Positions 17,179 through 26,689 of a stretch of 64,000 bases of DNA are shown piece after piece. This DNA comes from Myxococcales bacterium (GTDB lineage: Bacteria > Myxococcota_A > Polyangia > Polyangiales > Polyangiaceae). The notes under the pieces were generated by a model that was given only the letters and a program-made list of their open reading frames with translations, was not told where the DNA came from and did no database searches. The number at the start of each line of letters is the position of its first letter. Within the stretch, counting starts at the first letter, position 1. Position numbers and translations under genes: made by a program. Location: contig JADJCA010000013.1 in NCBI GenBank assembly GCA_016703425.1, positions 248,001 through 312,000 on the forward strand, written 5' to 3'.

Positions 17179-18261
17179 TCAGAGGAGTGACTCGAGCTGC
17201 GCCGCCGCGATGTTCTTGGCTTCCTCGGAGAGCGCCCGCTCCTTGCGGGGCCGAGGCGCGGGCACCGCAGCCGCGGTGGGCTCGGCAGGGACGAAGCGAC
17301 TCGCTCGACGCGGGGCGGGCGCGGCAGCCGGCGAGGCCACCGGAGCGGACTTGGCAATCGCAGCGGGTGCGACGGGCGCGGCCATCGGAAACGCGGGTCC
17401 TGGGAGCGCACCCAACGGGAGCGGAGGAACGGAGCTCGCGACAACGCCGGTCATTGCGCGAGCCGTGGGCGCCGGATCGAGGACGCCCGCCGGAAGCGGC
17501 GGGAGGCCGGAGTTGATGGGAGCGGCGACGCCTTGCGCGACCGCGGGAGCGGCAACAGGTGCGGGCGTGGCGGGCAGGGCCGCGGGAGCAACTGGAGCTG
17601 CGGGCGGCGCGGCAGCCGTGAGGGCGGCGACGGTCGGCAGCGCGGGTGTTGCGGGGGCTTGTGCCGCGAGAGCCTTAGCGCCAGCCGCCTTCTTCGCCGC
17701 CTTGCCTGGCGCCTTCGCCGCGGCCGCGGCCGTCGTCGCCCTCGATTCGGCGCTCTTCATGAAAGCACCACCGATACCGACGAACACGCCGAGGGCAACG
17801 AGGACGACGGCCCAGGAGACCGTGGGACGAGCAACCTTCGCGAGGGCGCCGGTACGAACGCGCGCCGTCTGAACGTTGATGCTGGGCGCCGTGTTACCGA
17901 TGGCAAAGCCGTGAAGCGACGACGGCGGCGCGGGAACAGAAAGCGGCGTCGGCTGGGGAAGACTGGAGGCGGCGATCGAGGGCAGGGTCGGCTGACGACC
18001 GACGACTTGCTCAACGGGAGACCACTGCCGGGGGATCCGCGCCGTATGCGCGTCGGGCGGCGGCGGGAGGGCCGCGGCGCTCCTCGACGGCATCATCGTC
18101 GTCATTTCTTCGTCGCGAACCGGGGCAAAGTCCGGACGGACCGAGCGCGCGCCGCCAGCGACTGAGGGGCGAACCGTGGAGACCGGCCGAGTCGTCGGCC
18201 GCATCGTCTCTGGGGTTCGAGGGGAAGCGGTTACGCCACTTCGCCGCTGATAGGGCAGCAC
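17179..18261 (-). CDS. Single-pass membrane protein, Ala/Pro-rich (paralogue of 15877-16962)
   Basis: A 360-residue protein: a Thr/Arg/Pro-rich N-terminal region with acidic patches, one membrane segment at about 150-170 (SWAVVLVALGVFVGIGGAF), a long Ala/Pro spacer of about 150 residues and a basic segment before the conserved end IAAAQLESLL. N-terminus (MLPY), membrane segment and last ten residues match the paralogue at 15877-16962, while the linkers have diverged completely. The long Ala/Pro stretch would be extended in the periplasm. It lies 189 bases after the kinase reading frame that ends at 18451. Confidence 0.7.
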   Translation of the reverse strand: MLPYQRRSGVTASPRTPETMRPTTRPVSTVRPSVAGGARSVRPDFAPVRDEEMTTMMPSRSAAALPPPPDAHTARIPRQWSPVEQVVGRQPTLPSIAASSLPQPTPLSVPAPPSSLHGFAIGNTAPSINVQTARVRTGALAKVARPTVSWAVVLVALGVFVGIGGAFMKSAESRATTAAAAAKAPGKAAKKAAGAKALAAQAPATPALPTVAALTAAAPPAAPVAPAALPATPAPVAAPAVAQGVAAPINSGLPPLPAGVLDPAPTARAMTGVVASSVPPLPLGALPGPAFPMAAPVAPAAIAKSAPVASPAAAPAPRRASRFVPAEPTAAAVPAPRPRKERALSEEAKNIAAAQLESLL

Positions 18262-18450
18262 CTTGGGAGCCTCCTTGGGTTCGCAGGGACCGATGCAGGC
18301 CCCGCGCCAAGAAGATTTCCAGCCCTGCTGCGCGCCAACTGCGCAATTACCGCGGTCGGCGAGCGCCGTGCCCTTCCCGTTGTTGCCCTAGTTGAGCAAC
18401 ATGGGGGTCTCCCGATCCAGCGCCTTTTCCGGTGAAAACGGACGAAAGTG

Positions 18451-19735
18451 CTACTGGGTAAGCGCCACAACCACCAAGATGCCGAGCACTACAACGGCCC
18501 CTACAATGGCTGGGATCAGCCATGCGGGACGCCCGGAAACGGGCAAGACCAGCGGCTCTTCACGGGACGCAGCGAAGGCCTGATCCATCGCCATGGCGCC
18601 TTGAGCGCCCCCCGGCCACGAGAGCGGCTGGCGGAGGCGCGGCAAACGGATCCGCCGCCGCCTCGAGCGCGCCCACCTTGGGAGCCATGGCACGGGGCAG
18701 CGCGTCTTGAACCTGGGCGCCGAGCGCCTGCTCCGACGTCACGGCCCACACCTTGTGATCACCCGCGAGGCCGTATGCGTGACCGAGCGCGTCGGCGAAG
18801 GCGCCCACGCTCGGCGTCCGGTGCGCCGGATTCTTTGCGAGGCCCAGGTCCAGGACGTCGTCCATGGCTGGCGGAATCGGCGACGGCGCATCCTTCCCCT
18901 TCACCGTGGCCGGTAGCGGATCTTGCGTGAGGATCGCGAGGAGGATCGAAGGGCCGTTGTGGCCGCCGAAGGGGACGCTGCCGGTGATGCACTCGTAGGC
19001 GATGGCGGCGAGGGCGAAAACGTCCGCGCGCGCGTCGAGGGTGTCGAGTCCCTGAGCCTGCTCGGGCGCCATGTAGTACGGCGAGCCGATCGTGGTGCCG
19101 AGCACCGTGAGCTTCTTCGCGTCCGTGTTCTTGTCTTTCACCGAACCGAAGTCGAGAATTTTTACGACGTCGCCCTCACGGGTTCCACAGAGAAACAGGT
19201 TGTCGGGCTTGAGATCGCGGTGAACAACTGGCTGCCCGTGCGCGGCGTCGAGGCCAATGGCGACCTGCGACATCATACGAACGAGCTTCTCGGGCTTGAG
19301 AAACTTGTCGCGCTTGAGGACCACGCGGAGCTCCTCGCCATCGAGGAACTCCATGGCCAAGAGCCACACCTTGGAGGTGAGGTCCTGCTGGAAGTCGAGG
19401 ACCTTGACGATGTGGTCATGGGGCAACCGCGAGCTGATTTGGTACTCGCGCTTGAAGCGCTCCAGCGAGACGTCATCGCGCGAGACGTCGTCGTGGAGGA
19501 CCTTGAGTGCGATGCGCGTGTCGGATTGCTTGTCGACGCCTTCGTAGACGCGCCCCATGCCGCCATCGGCCACGACGCGCCGAATCTCGTAGCGCCCCGC
19601 GAGCCGCGAGCCGATGCGGGCGTCCTGGTCGGGCGCGACGGGCACGAGGCTCGTCGACATGAGTGGCGTCCCATCGCTCGGACAAAAGCCCGCGTCGTTG
19701 GGAAAACTACGCTGGCATTTCGGACAGCTCTTCAC
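18451..19735 (-). CDS. Ser/Thr kinase with zinc-ribbon N-terminus; C-terminal membrane anchor lost to a frameshift
   Basis: The undisturbed frame runs 19735-18560 (391 residues). It starts with a zinc-ribbon (C4-x2-C7-x10-C18-P-x-DG), then a Pkn kinase domain at 48-320: K78, HRD 172-174, DFG at D195, YYMAPEQ. After residue about 374 the frame leaves the expected course. Dropping one G from the G6 run (plus-strand 18608-18613) joins it to a second frame that continues with AQGAMAMDQAF and a membrane segment (AWLIPAIVGAVVVLGILVVVAL), ending at 18451 with 427 residues. That anchor is normal for myxobacterial kinases, so the shift is a mutation or sequence error. The catalytic domain is intact either way. 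Confidence 0.85.
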
Positions 19736-19816
19736 CGGGCGCTCTGCTCGTTCGGCGCGAGAATCATCGCGTCGACGTTGGTAGGTTCGTTTGGGTCATC
19801 GCCCAGCGCTTGACCA

Positions 19817-20545
19817 TCATCCACCGGCCGCAGTGGGTGGGGCGACGAAGTAGATGAGGCGGAAGCACGAAGGGCACTGCTCCAGGAGCGGTTCGCGACG
19901 CAGGCGATGAAAGAGCTGCGGCGGCAGCGACATGTGGCACGCGCGGCAAGTGCCGTCGGTGGTTTGCGCGATGGCGGAGCCCTTCTTGCCTCGGACCGTC
20001 TCGTACTTACGCAAGAGCTGCGGGGGAAGCTTCTTCTGGGTCGCCTCGCGCTTGGCGAGGTACTCGGCGCGGCCCGTTTCGATCTCGGCGATACGCGCCT
20101 GCGCGGAGCCCCTCGGTGGACCCGAGCTCGGCCCGGACCGTGGCGGCTTCACCGTCGCTGCTCTCGATCTGGAGGCGCACCGCGTCGGCGTCGGCCGTCG
20201 CGCGATTCGCGTCGACCTCGCGATCGCGAACCAGCTTGCGAAGCTCCTCTAGCTCACGCTGCGCCGCGTTGGTCTCGCGCTCGTTGCGCGCCCGATTCAT
20301 CTTGTCGCGCGAGTGGTCGATCTGTCCGCTCAAGGTGCGCAGCTCGCCAACCATTTCGTTGCGCGTCTTCTCCAGCAGCGCGAGCTGCGCGCGATCGGCG
20401 AGAAGCTTGTCATCGAGACGCTAGGGGTCGCCTTCATGCCGTCGAGGCCGGCGCGCTCGAGGCCGAGCTTGTCGTCGAGAATCTTGAGCTCCGCGTCGAT
20501 GGCGGCAAGCTCTTCGAGGGCTGCGATGTGGTCGGGGATGCTCAA
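19817..20545 (-). pseudogene. COG1579-type zinc-ribbon coiled-coil protein, split by two compensating frameshifts
   Basis: Three overlapping frames together give one protein of about 242 residues, the size of the COG1579 (zf-RING_7-like) family. TTG 20545, with an AGAGGAG site, begins MSIPDHIAALEELAAIDAELK; the frame shifts near 20415-20426 (one base missing) into RLDDKLLADRAQL...NEREtNAAQRELEEL (coiled coil, to about 20115). It then returns to the first frame if one G is removed from the G4 run at 20109-20112, giving IAEIETGRAEYLAKREATQKKLP and the C-terminal zinc-ribbon (CRACHMSLP...CPSCFRLIYF). All pieces are conserved in type, so the shifts are recent or artefactual. The role of the family is not established. 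Confidence 0.78.
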
Positions 20546-20589
20546 GCGGCGGCTCCTCTGTACGGCAAAGACGAAGAAGAAAATGGACG

Positions 20590-20663
20590 TGGGCCCACCT
20601 GGGTTCGAACCAGGAACAGCCCGGTTATGAGCCGGGGGCTCTGACCGATTGAGCTATGGGCCC
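20590..20663 (-). tRNA. tRNA with CAU anticodon, probably tRNA-Ile2
   Basis: A complete 74-base cloverleaf: acceptor GGGCCCA (20657-20663) pairs with TGGGCCC (20591-20597) and discriminator A at 20590; D stem GCTC/GAGC; anticodon stem CCCGG/CCGGG with loop CTCATAA (anticodon CAU); T arm CCTGG-TTCGAAC-CCAGG. CCA is not encoded. CAU could be initiator, elongator Met, or Ile2 whose C34 is changed to lysidine. The initiator features are absent, and C4-G69 and C5-G68, known determinants for TilS, are present, which favours tRNA-Ile2 over elongator Met. Confidence 0.9.
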
Positions 20664-20830
20664 CAAACGCGGGGCAGACGACGCCAGAAACGGTGCTTCG
20701 CGCTGAGCGGGCGGGCCTTGAACAAAGTCGAGTCGCAGACGAATAGGGCACTCACGCTCTCCTGCACGACACCCGCGAGGGCGGCCGCGGCTCAGCGGCG
20801 AGCGGAGCCTAGTCCAACCGCGACGTGCAT

Positions 20831-22150
20831 TCAACGCTCGCAGAGCACGAGATGTGCCTCGGCACCGCGGTCAGTGACCGACGCGCCGATGATCATGACA
20901 TCACTAGGAGAAGCTGGCTTCGCCCCCTTTGGCAGGGCCCCGTCGCGCAAGAACGGTCCGAAGGCCGCGGCGGAGCGCCCGACGAGCGGGCGCACGCCAT
21001 CGAAGGCCGCCTCGGGAAACGAGCGCGGGCTCGGTTCGGCGGCGTCCGCCACGGCGTCCTGAGGTACGAGGTGCGTGCGCTCCGCGGGGTCGCCCACGAG
21101 CACAAGGCCATCGCCGCCCGGTGGCACGAGGAGCGGCTCGCGACCGCCGACGCCGTCGCGGAGAAGGACGCGCGCCGCCTCAAGGCCAAGGCGGCCGTCA
21201 CTGAGCTTCGCCACTTGCCTCACGAGGCGAGCACCACGCGCGTCTCCGACATCGTCGCGCATGAGCACGAGGGCGAAGTTGTCACCGGCGCCAAGGTCGA
21301 AGTCGGTCACCCGCGAAGGCTCGAGGCGCACGCTGGCGGCCACGTCGCCGGCGCGGGTCACGTGCGTGATCTCGACCCATCGGATTTCGCGCGCTTCCGG
21401 CGACCTCTCCAAGTAGTCTGCCCCGCCGTCCGCCTCAGCGGCGCGCGCGATCCACGCGACGAAGACGCCGCCCTGCCCGTCGCCGACGAGCCGCGGCGAC
21501 TCGGCATCGCTGCGCGGCGGCGAGATGACAAGCGGCGCGCCGGCGTCGCCGGTGGCCCAAGCGCCGCGAATCACGCCGACGCCGCGGTCGTCATCGTCCC
21601 ATGCCGCGAAGGCCGCGTCGCCGCTCGTTGTAACGTCGAAGGCCAGCGACTCGTCCTTCGACTGCGCGAAAGATGCCACCTCGGTACCGGGCGACGCGAC
21701 CGCTTGGAGCACGAGGCGACGAGAGGTGCGCGTTGAAACGAGCCGTGCCGACATCAGTTGCTCACGCAAGAAGAACGCGTGCGGCGCCGGATCATCGCCG
21801 GTGGCGGAGCCAAGCTCGGCGAGCGTCGGCTCGGCACCGATGGTGAACGACGCGACGGCCGCCAAGCTGCCGCCGTCTCCGCTGCGGGCGAGGCCGATGG
21901 CCACCGTTCCCTTGGCGTCGATGGCCGCCTCGCCGACGCTGATGGCCCCGCCGATGGCGAGTCGTCGCGGCGGCGACGCCGCGCGGCAGCGCGGTTTGAC
22001 GAGGCCACCGTCGGCCATTCGTACGGGCTCTGCGGTCTCCGACTCCGCGTGATGGACTGGCTTCTCCATCGTACGCACCAGCACCCAAGCGGCGACGAAG
22101 GCCAGCAGGGCAACGAAGAGCCATGTGAGGCGGTCGGACGACTTTGCCAT
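20831..22150 (-). CDS. Membrane-anchored protein of unknown function
   Basis: A 439-residue protein with one N-terminal membrane segment (about residues 8-26, LTWLFVALLAFVAAWVLV) that acts as an uncleaved anchor or signal. The rest is periplasmic and rich in short beta motifs with Gly/Asp turns (GGVFVAWIA, SLAFDVTTSGDAAFAAWDDD, DNFALVLMRDDVG), a rhythm seen in beta-propeller or beta-helix proteins. No enzymatic signature is visible. ATG 22150 lies 63 bases from the stop of the MTHFR-fusion gene, so they may be co-transcribed. Confidence 0.7.
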   Translation of the reverse strand: MAKSSDRLTWLFVALLAFVAAWVLVRTMEKPVHHAESETAEPVRMADGGLVKPRCRAASPPRRLAIGGAISVGEAAIDAKGTVAIGLARSGDGGSLAAVASFTIGAEPTLAELGSATGDDPAPHAFFLREQLMSARLVSTRTSRRLVLQAVASPGTEVASFAQSKDESLAFDVTTSGDAAFAAWDDDDRGVGVIRGAWATGDAGAPLVISPPRSDAESPRLVGDGQGGVFVAWIARAAEADGGADYLERSPEAREIRWVEITHVTRAGDVAASVRLEPSRVTDFDLGAGDNFALVLMRDDVGDARGARLVRQVAKLSDGRLGLEAARVLLRDGVGGREPLLVPPGGDGLVLVGDPAERTHLVPQDAVADAAEPSPRSFPEAAFDGVRPLVGRSAAAFGPFLRDGALPKGAKPASPSDVMIIGASVTDRGAEAHLVLCER

Positions 22151-22213
22151 CGCCGCGTCTCGCCTCAGCTCACGAGCGCGCGCGGAGACGCGAGGGGACG
22201 CCCCGCGAATCCG

Positions 22214-24085
22214 TCAACGACCTCGAGCAAGCTCGTAGCGTTCGAGCGGCGGCATGACGTACGCGCCGACCACTCGATCGTGAACGGCGGAGAGCATCTC
22301 GCGCGCGATGGCGACGCCCTCTTTGCGTGCGGCGGCGCCGGTGCCGGCTCGGCGCATTCGTTCGCGCACCGACTCGGGCACCTGCATGCCGGGGACCTCG
22401 TTGTGCAAGAACTCCGCGTTGCGGTAGCTCGCCAAGGGCAAGAGGCCCACGAGGACCGGCAGCTTCAAATGGGCGATGTCGTCGAGGAAGCGGAGGAGCA
22501 CCGCCGGATCGTAGACGGGCTGCGTCATCACGAGCTCGGCGCCGGCGGCCTTCTTCTGGGCAAGGCGCTCGAGCTCGCGTTGATAGTTGAGCGCTGCCGG
22601 TTCGGCGCCGGTGGCGAGGACGAAGCTGGTGGTGGCACCTAGCGGCTTTCCGCCTGGGTCGATGCCGTGGTTGAGCCGCGCCGCGAGCTTCAGGATGCCG
22701 ATGGAGTCGAGGTCGTAGACGGGCGTTGCGTCGGGGAAGTCGCCCATCTTGGGCGGATCGCCGGTGATGATGACGAGGTTGCGAACGCCGAGATCGTGGG
22801 CACCCAAGAGGTGCGCGAGGGTCCCGAGAAGGTTCCGGTCGCGACCGCAGACGTGCAAGATCGTTTCGACCTCGGCTTCGCGCTGCATGCGCACGGCGAG
22901 AGCGAGGTTGCTCATGCGCGACTGCGCCCGTGCACCGTCCGCGATGTTGATGACGTCGACGGTCTTCTTGAGCATCTTCGCGGCGTCGATGGCGCGCTTG
23001 GGGTCGATGCCAATGGGAGGGTTCACTTCTACCGAGACGACGAACGTGTGGCCGAGCTTCTCGGCGAGCGTGCTTCGTTTTGCAAATGGCACCGGATCGT
23101 GGCCTGTTGCCGCGACCGCGAGCATGCTCCCGACGCTAATGGCCGTGGCGCTGTCAGCCCGCTCGCGGGCCTCGTCGTGATCGTCGGAGGCGCCCACCAT
23201 GCGCGCCGAAGCGGCGATGCGGCGCACGTGCTCCGGCGTGGTGCCGCAACATCCACCCACGAGGTGAACGCCAAGTTTGTACATGCGGCGCGCGTAGACG
23301 CCGAAATACTCGGGCGTGGAAACGTAGACGAGGCGGTCGTCGACGCGGTGAGGCAAGCCGGCGTTGGGAAGCGCACAAACGGGAACGCCGGCGGAGAGCA
23401 TCCGCTCGACCGCCGCGAGAACGTGCATCGGACCATCGGAGCAGTTGACGCCAACGGCTGACGCTCCCCAATCGACCATCATGCGCGCGATGTCGGCGGC
23501 GTCGGTGCCGTCGGCCATGCGGCCGTGCTCGTCGAGCGACGCTGCGGCGATGACCGGCAGCTTCCCCCCCGACGCTTCGACGGCGGCTTCGATGGCGACG
23601 CGCAGCTCCGCCGTCTGACGCACCGTCTCGACCATGAGGACGTCGACGCCGCCTTCGACGAGCACCTGGGCCTGCTCCAACAGGGCGCGCTTGACCTTTG
23701 CGAGGTCGTCGGCGCTCGCTTCGCCGAGAAAATATCCGCTGGGGCCCATGGCACCGGCAACCCACGCGCGCGAAGCGGCGGCCTCTTTGGCGAGCCTGCA
23801 GGCGGCGAGGTTGAGCTCGCGGATGCGCTTGTCGAAGCCGTGCTTCTCGAGGCGCATGGCGTTGGCGCCGAAGGAGTTGGTTTCGATCAGCACGGCACCG
23901 GCCGCAAGGTAGTCCTCGTGGATCTTTCGCACGAGCTCCGGGCGCGAAACGTTGAGCTCCTCGAAACACGCGCTGTAGAGGACGCCGCGCTCGTAGATCT
24001 GCGTTCCCATGGCGCCGTCGCCGACGAGAAAGTCGGTCTTGAGCGCGTCGAGAAACGGACGTCCCGGTGTGAAGCGCGAAGCCAT
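22214..24085 (-). CDS. Bifunctional homocysteine S-methyltransferase / methylenetetrahydrofolate reductase
   Basis: A 623-residue fusion linking one-carbon metabolism to methionine synthesis. The N-terminal half (to about 300) is a homocysteine methyltransferase with the zinc ligands C215 (NCSDGP) and C279-C280 (GGCCGTTPEH), preceded by GDGAMGTQIYERG. Residues about 335-615 are a methylenetetrahydrofolate reductase (VEVNPPIGIDPKRAIDAA, CGRDRN, ITGDPPKMGDFPD, MTQPVYDP). Fusions of this order are known in bacteria. I chose ATG 24085 because the family N-terminus begins there. The divergent FAD oxidase gene starts only 33 bases away, and a GTATAC element (24095-24100) could serve as -10 in both directions. 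Confidence 0.93.
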   Translation of the reverse strand: MASRFTPGRPFLDALKTDFLVGDGAMGTQIYERGVLYSACFEELNVSRPELVRKIHEDYLAAGAVLIETNSFGANAMRLEKHGFDKRIRELNLAACRLAKEAAASRAWVAGAMGPSGYFLGEASADDLAKVKRALLEQAQVLVEGGVDVLMVETVRQTAELRVAIEAAVEASGGKLPVIAAASLDEHGRMADGTDAADIARMMVDWGASAVGVNCSDGPMHVLAAVERMLSAGVPVCALPNAGLPHRVDDRLVYVSTPEYFGVYARRMYKLGVHLVGGCCGTTPEHVRRIAASARMVGASDDHDEARERADSATAISVGSMLAVAATGHDPVPFAKRSTLAEKLGHTFVVSVEVNPPIGIDPKRAIDAAKMLKKTVDVINIADGARAQSRMSNLALAVRMQREAEVETILHVCGRDRNLLGTLAHLLGAHDLGVRNLVIITGDPPKMGDFPDATPVYDLDSIGILKLAARLNHGIDPGGKPLGATTSFVLATGAEPAALNYQRELERLAQKKAAGAELVMTQPVYDPAVLLRFLDDIAHLKLPVLVGLLPLASYRNAEFLHNEVPGMQVPESVRERMRRAGTGAAARKEGVAIAREMLSAVHDRVVGAYVMPPLERYELARGR

Positions 24086-24118
24086 GATGGGCGCATGTAT
24101 ACTCCAGATTGAGGCCCC

Positions 24119-26179
24119 GTGACGCAGCGCCATCTCCACACGGCCGATCTGGCCCGCGACCTCGCGGCGGCTTTGCCCGGTCTCGAAACGAGCACCAACG
24201 AGGCCGATCGCTCAAGCTACGGCCGCGACCTTTGGCCTCGCCACCACCTTGCGGTGCGCTCCGGGGTGGCCACATGGAGCAAGCCGGCGCTTGTCGCCTG
24301 GCCGCGCTCGACGGAAGAGGTCGCGACGCTCGTGCGCTTTGCGGCGCGGCGCAGCGTGCCCGTAGTCCCTTTCGGTGCTGGCAGCGGCGTGTGTGGCGGC
24401 GTCCTGCCCGGTGAGGATGCGCTCGTGCTCGACCTGAAGCGCCTCGCATCGTGGGATACCTCGGCGGCGCACCACGGCTCGCGAAGGAGACTCGCCGCCG
24501 ACGCTGGCGTCCTCGGGATTCACCTCGAGGAGGCGCTAGCTCGCGAGGGGCTCACGTTGGGCCACTTCCCGTCCTCGATCTTGTGCAGCACCGTCGGCGG
24601 CTGGGTGGCCACGCGCAGCGCGGGGCAATGCTCCGGGTACTACGGCAAGATCGAAGACATGGTGATGGCCGTTGAGTGTGTGACCGGCGAAGGCGAGATC
24701 GTCACCTTGCCTCGGCGTCGCTACGGGCCCGATCTGTCGGCCCTCGTCGTTGGCAGCGAAGGCTCGCTCGCGGTCATCACGCGCGCCGACCTGCGCGTTC
24801 ATGCGGCGCCTCAGGGACGCACTTTCGGCGCTTACGGATTTCGTGACGTCGCGGCGGGTCTCGAGGCGATGCGCTCCATCTACCAGAGCGGCCTTCGGCC
24901 TGCCGTGTGTCGCCTGTACGATCCCTTCGACGCGAGCCTCGCGCGCGCAGGGCGCGTTCGAAAGGAGCAGAGCGCGCTGACGCGAAGCCTGAAACACCGA
25001 GCGCTTCGCGCCATGTTGTCTCGCCCTCGGTGGATGAACCGTGCCGTGCACGGCCCCTTCGGCGATCACCTTTTCGGGGAGCCGCTCTTGGTTGTCATGT
25101 TCGAGCGCGAGACCCACGAAGAGGCGGAACGCGACATCCGCGACACGAACGCGCTGCTCGCCTCCGGCGGCGCCCGATACGAAGGAGAATCCCCTGCCCG
25201 CTCTTGGTTCGAGCACCGCTACGCGGTCAGCTATCGCCAGGCGCCGGCCATCGCCACGGGGCTGTTTGTCGACACCTGCGAGGTCTCGGCGCCGTGGTCG
25301 AAGCTCCTTGAAACCTACGACGCCGTACGGGAGGCGGCGCGCGACGAGGCCTTCGTCATGGCCCATTTCAGCCACGCTTATCCTGACGGATGCTGCATCT
25401 ACTTCTCTTTCGCTGGCGGCGCCGCGCCGGGCGTCAGCGACGGTGACTACGAGGCGTCGTCGGCCCGCCGCTACGGGGCGCTCTGGCAGAAGCTCATGAC
25501 CGCGGCACAGGGGGCCGGCGCGACCGTCTCACACCATCACGGTGTGGGTCGCTCGAAGGCGGCGGGCTTCGCGCGCGAGATCGCGGGCGGACAAGCGGCG
25601 CTTCGCTCGCTCAAGCGCGCGTTTGATCCCCACGGGATCTTGAACCCTGGGGTCCTGTGTCCCCTCGATACACAGGAGGCGGAGCCTCCGGCAGTCGCGC
25701 TCGCGGCCCACGGCGAGTTCGAGCTCGACGACGAGAGCCAGCTCGTCTTCGCGAAGGGCTCCCTTCGCCTTGGTGAACTGCGGCGCGCGCTGGGTTCGCG
25801 GCTCTCGGTGCGGGGTCACGCACCGGACGAGAGCGTGACCGTCGCCAACTGGCTCGCGACAGGTGCGCCCGGCAGCCCCGATCCCTGGGACGATCCGGTG
25901 GACCACCTCGTCGCTGGCATCTCGCTCACGTTGCCCATCGGGACGGTCACGATCCCCAGGGCCCCCCGGCGCGCCACGGGCCCCGATTTCGGGGCGCTGG
26001 CCGTTGGAGCGCGCGGCGAGTTCGGCGCAACCATCGACAGCGTATGGCTCCGCGTGGACGACGCGTCGCGCACATCCCGAAGCCGTGCCGAGCCCGATGG
26101 GCCGGCCGACGATCCGACCGTCTCACCGCTCGAAGCGAAGCTCACGGCCCGCGTCCGACGCGAAGTGGGGGCCGGGTAG
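24119..26179 (+). CDS. FAD-linked oxidase, alkyl-DHAP-synthase-like, with extra C-terminal domain
   Basis: A 686-residue flavoprotein. Residues about 20-240 form the PCMH-type FAD domain (VVPFGAGSGVCGGVLP; SILCSTVGGWVATRSAGQ; VGSEGSLAVITRADLRV). The FAD-oxidase C-terminal domain contains SHHHGVGRSKA (H472-H474), the signature of alkyldihydroxyacetonephosphate synthase, the ether-lipid enzyme, and ends near residue 518 with FDPHGILNPGVL. About 165 residues then follow that look like a second, shortened FAD-binding half (LVFAKGSLRLGELRRAL...VTVANWLATGAPGS...LAVGARGEFGATIDSVWLRV). GTG 24119 is the start. Myxobacteria make ether lipids, which fits, but the added half-domain is unusual. Confidence 0.85.
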   Translation: MTQRHLHTADLARDLAAALPGLETSTNEADRSSYGRDLWPRHHLAVRSGVATWSKPALVAWPRSTEEVATLVRFAARRSVPVVPFGAGSGVCGGVLPGEDALVLDLKRLASWDTSAAHHGSRRRLAADAGVLGIHLEEALAREGLTLGHFPSSILCSTVGGWVATRSAGQCSGYYGKIEDMVMAVECVTGEGEIVTLPRRRYGPDLSALVVGSEGSLAVITRADLRVHAAPQGRTFGAYGFRDVAAGLEAMRSIYQSGLRPAVCRLYDPFDASLARAGRVRKEQSALTRSLKHRALRAMLSRPRWMNRAVHGPFGDHLFGEPLLVVMFERETHEEAERDIRDTNALLASGGARYEGESPARSWFEHRYAVSYRQAPAIATGLFVDTCEVSAPWSKLLETYDAVREAARDEAFVMAHFSHAYPDGCCIYFSFAGGAAPGVSDGDYEASSARRYGALWQKLMTAAQGAGATVSHHHGVGRSKAAGFAREIAGGQAALRSLKRAFDPHGILNPGVLCPLDTQEAEPPAVALAAHGEFELDDESQLVFAKGSLRLGELRRALGSRLSVRGHAPDESVTVANWLATGAPGSPDPWDDPVDHLVAGISLTLPIGTVTIPRAPRRATGPDFGALAVGARGEFGATIDSVWLRVDDASRTSRSRAEPDGPADDPTVSPLEAKLTARVRREVGAG

Positions 26180-26184
26180 CGCTC

Positions 26185-26525
26185 TCAACCGGGCGGCCAC
26201 GCCAGGGCACGACCGGCAAGCACGTGCGCGTGCAAATGAAACACACTCTGCCCGCGTCTTCCCCGTTGTTCAAGACGACGCGGAAGCCGCCTGGACCGAG
26301 GCCCAGTTGATCGGCAACGGCCTTCGCGCCGAGAAGCACTTGGCCCAGCAGCTCGGCATCGTCGCCCCTGGCGTGATCGATGCGCTCGATATGCTTCTTG
26401 GGAATGACCAAGACGTGGGTCGGCGCCACGGGGCGCAGATCGTGAAACGCAACGACGTGCTCGTTTTCGAAGACGAGCTTCGACGGGATGTCTTTCTTGG
26501 CGATCTTGCAGAAGATGCAGTCCAT
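26185..26525 (-). pseudogene. HIT-family nucleotide hydrolase, frameshifted before the catalytic triad
   Basis: The protein starts as a normal HIT (histidine triad) hydrolase: MDCIFCKIAKKDIPSKLVFENE, VAPTHVLVIPKKHI and VVLNNGEDAG. At 26251-26253 the frame shifts (one G appears to be missing from a GGG run on the coding strand), so the annotated-frame product continues with a non-homologous tail to 26142 and loses the HxHxH motif. In the adjacent frame the lost part reads QSVFHLHAHVLAGR and stops at 26185, giving the usual 113 residues. Either a sequence error or an inactivating mutation. The gene's start is divergent from a kinase gene. Confidence 0.85.
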
Positions 26526-26689
26526 CGGCGAACGCTACAGGGCTTCGGGGCGAGAGCCGAGGGCTCCGTCGGCAGCGCAACGGGTTCGACGACAATGGCC
26601 GGAACACCGCGCCGGCCCCGCCGCTGTGCGTTGGTGTGTGCGCCACACAAAGGCGACCTTCGAAGGGGGAGGCGCTAATCTGTGGAGCG

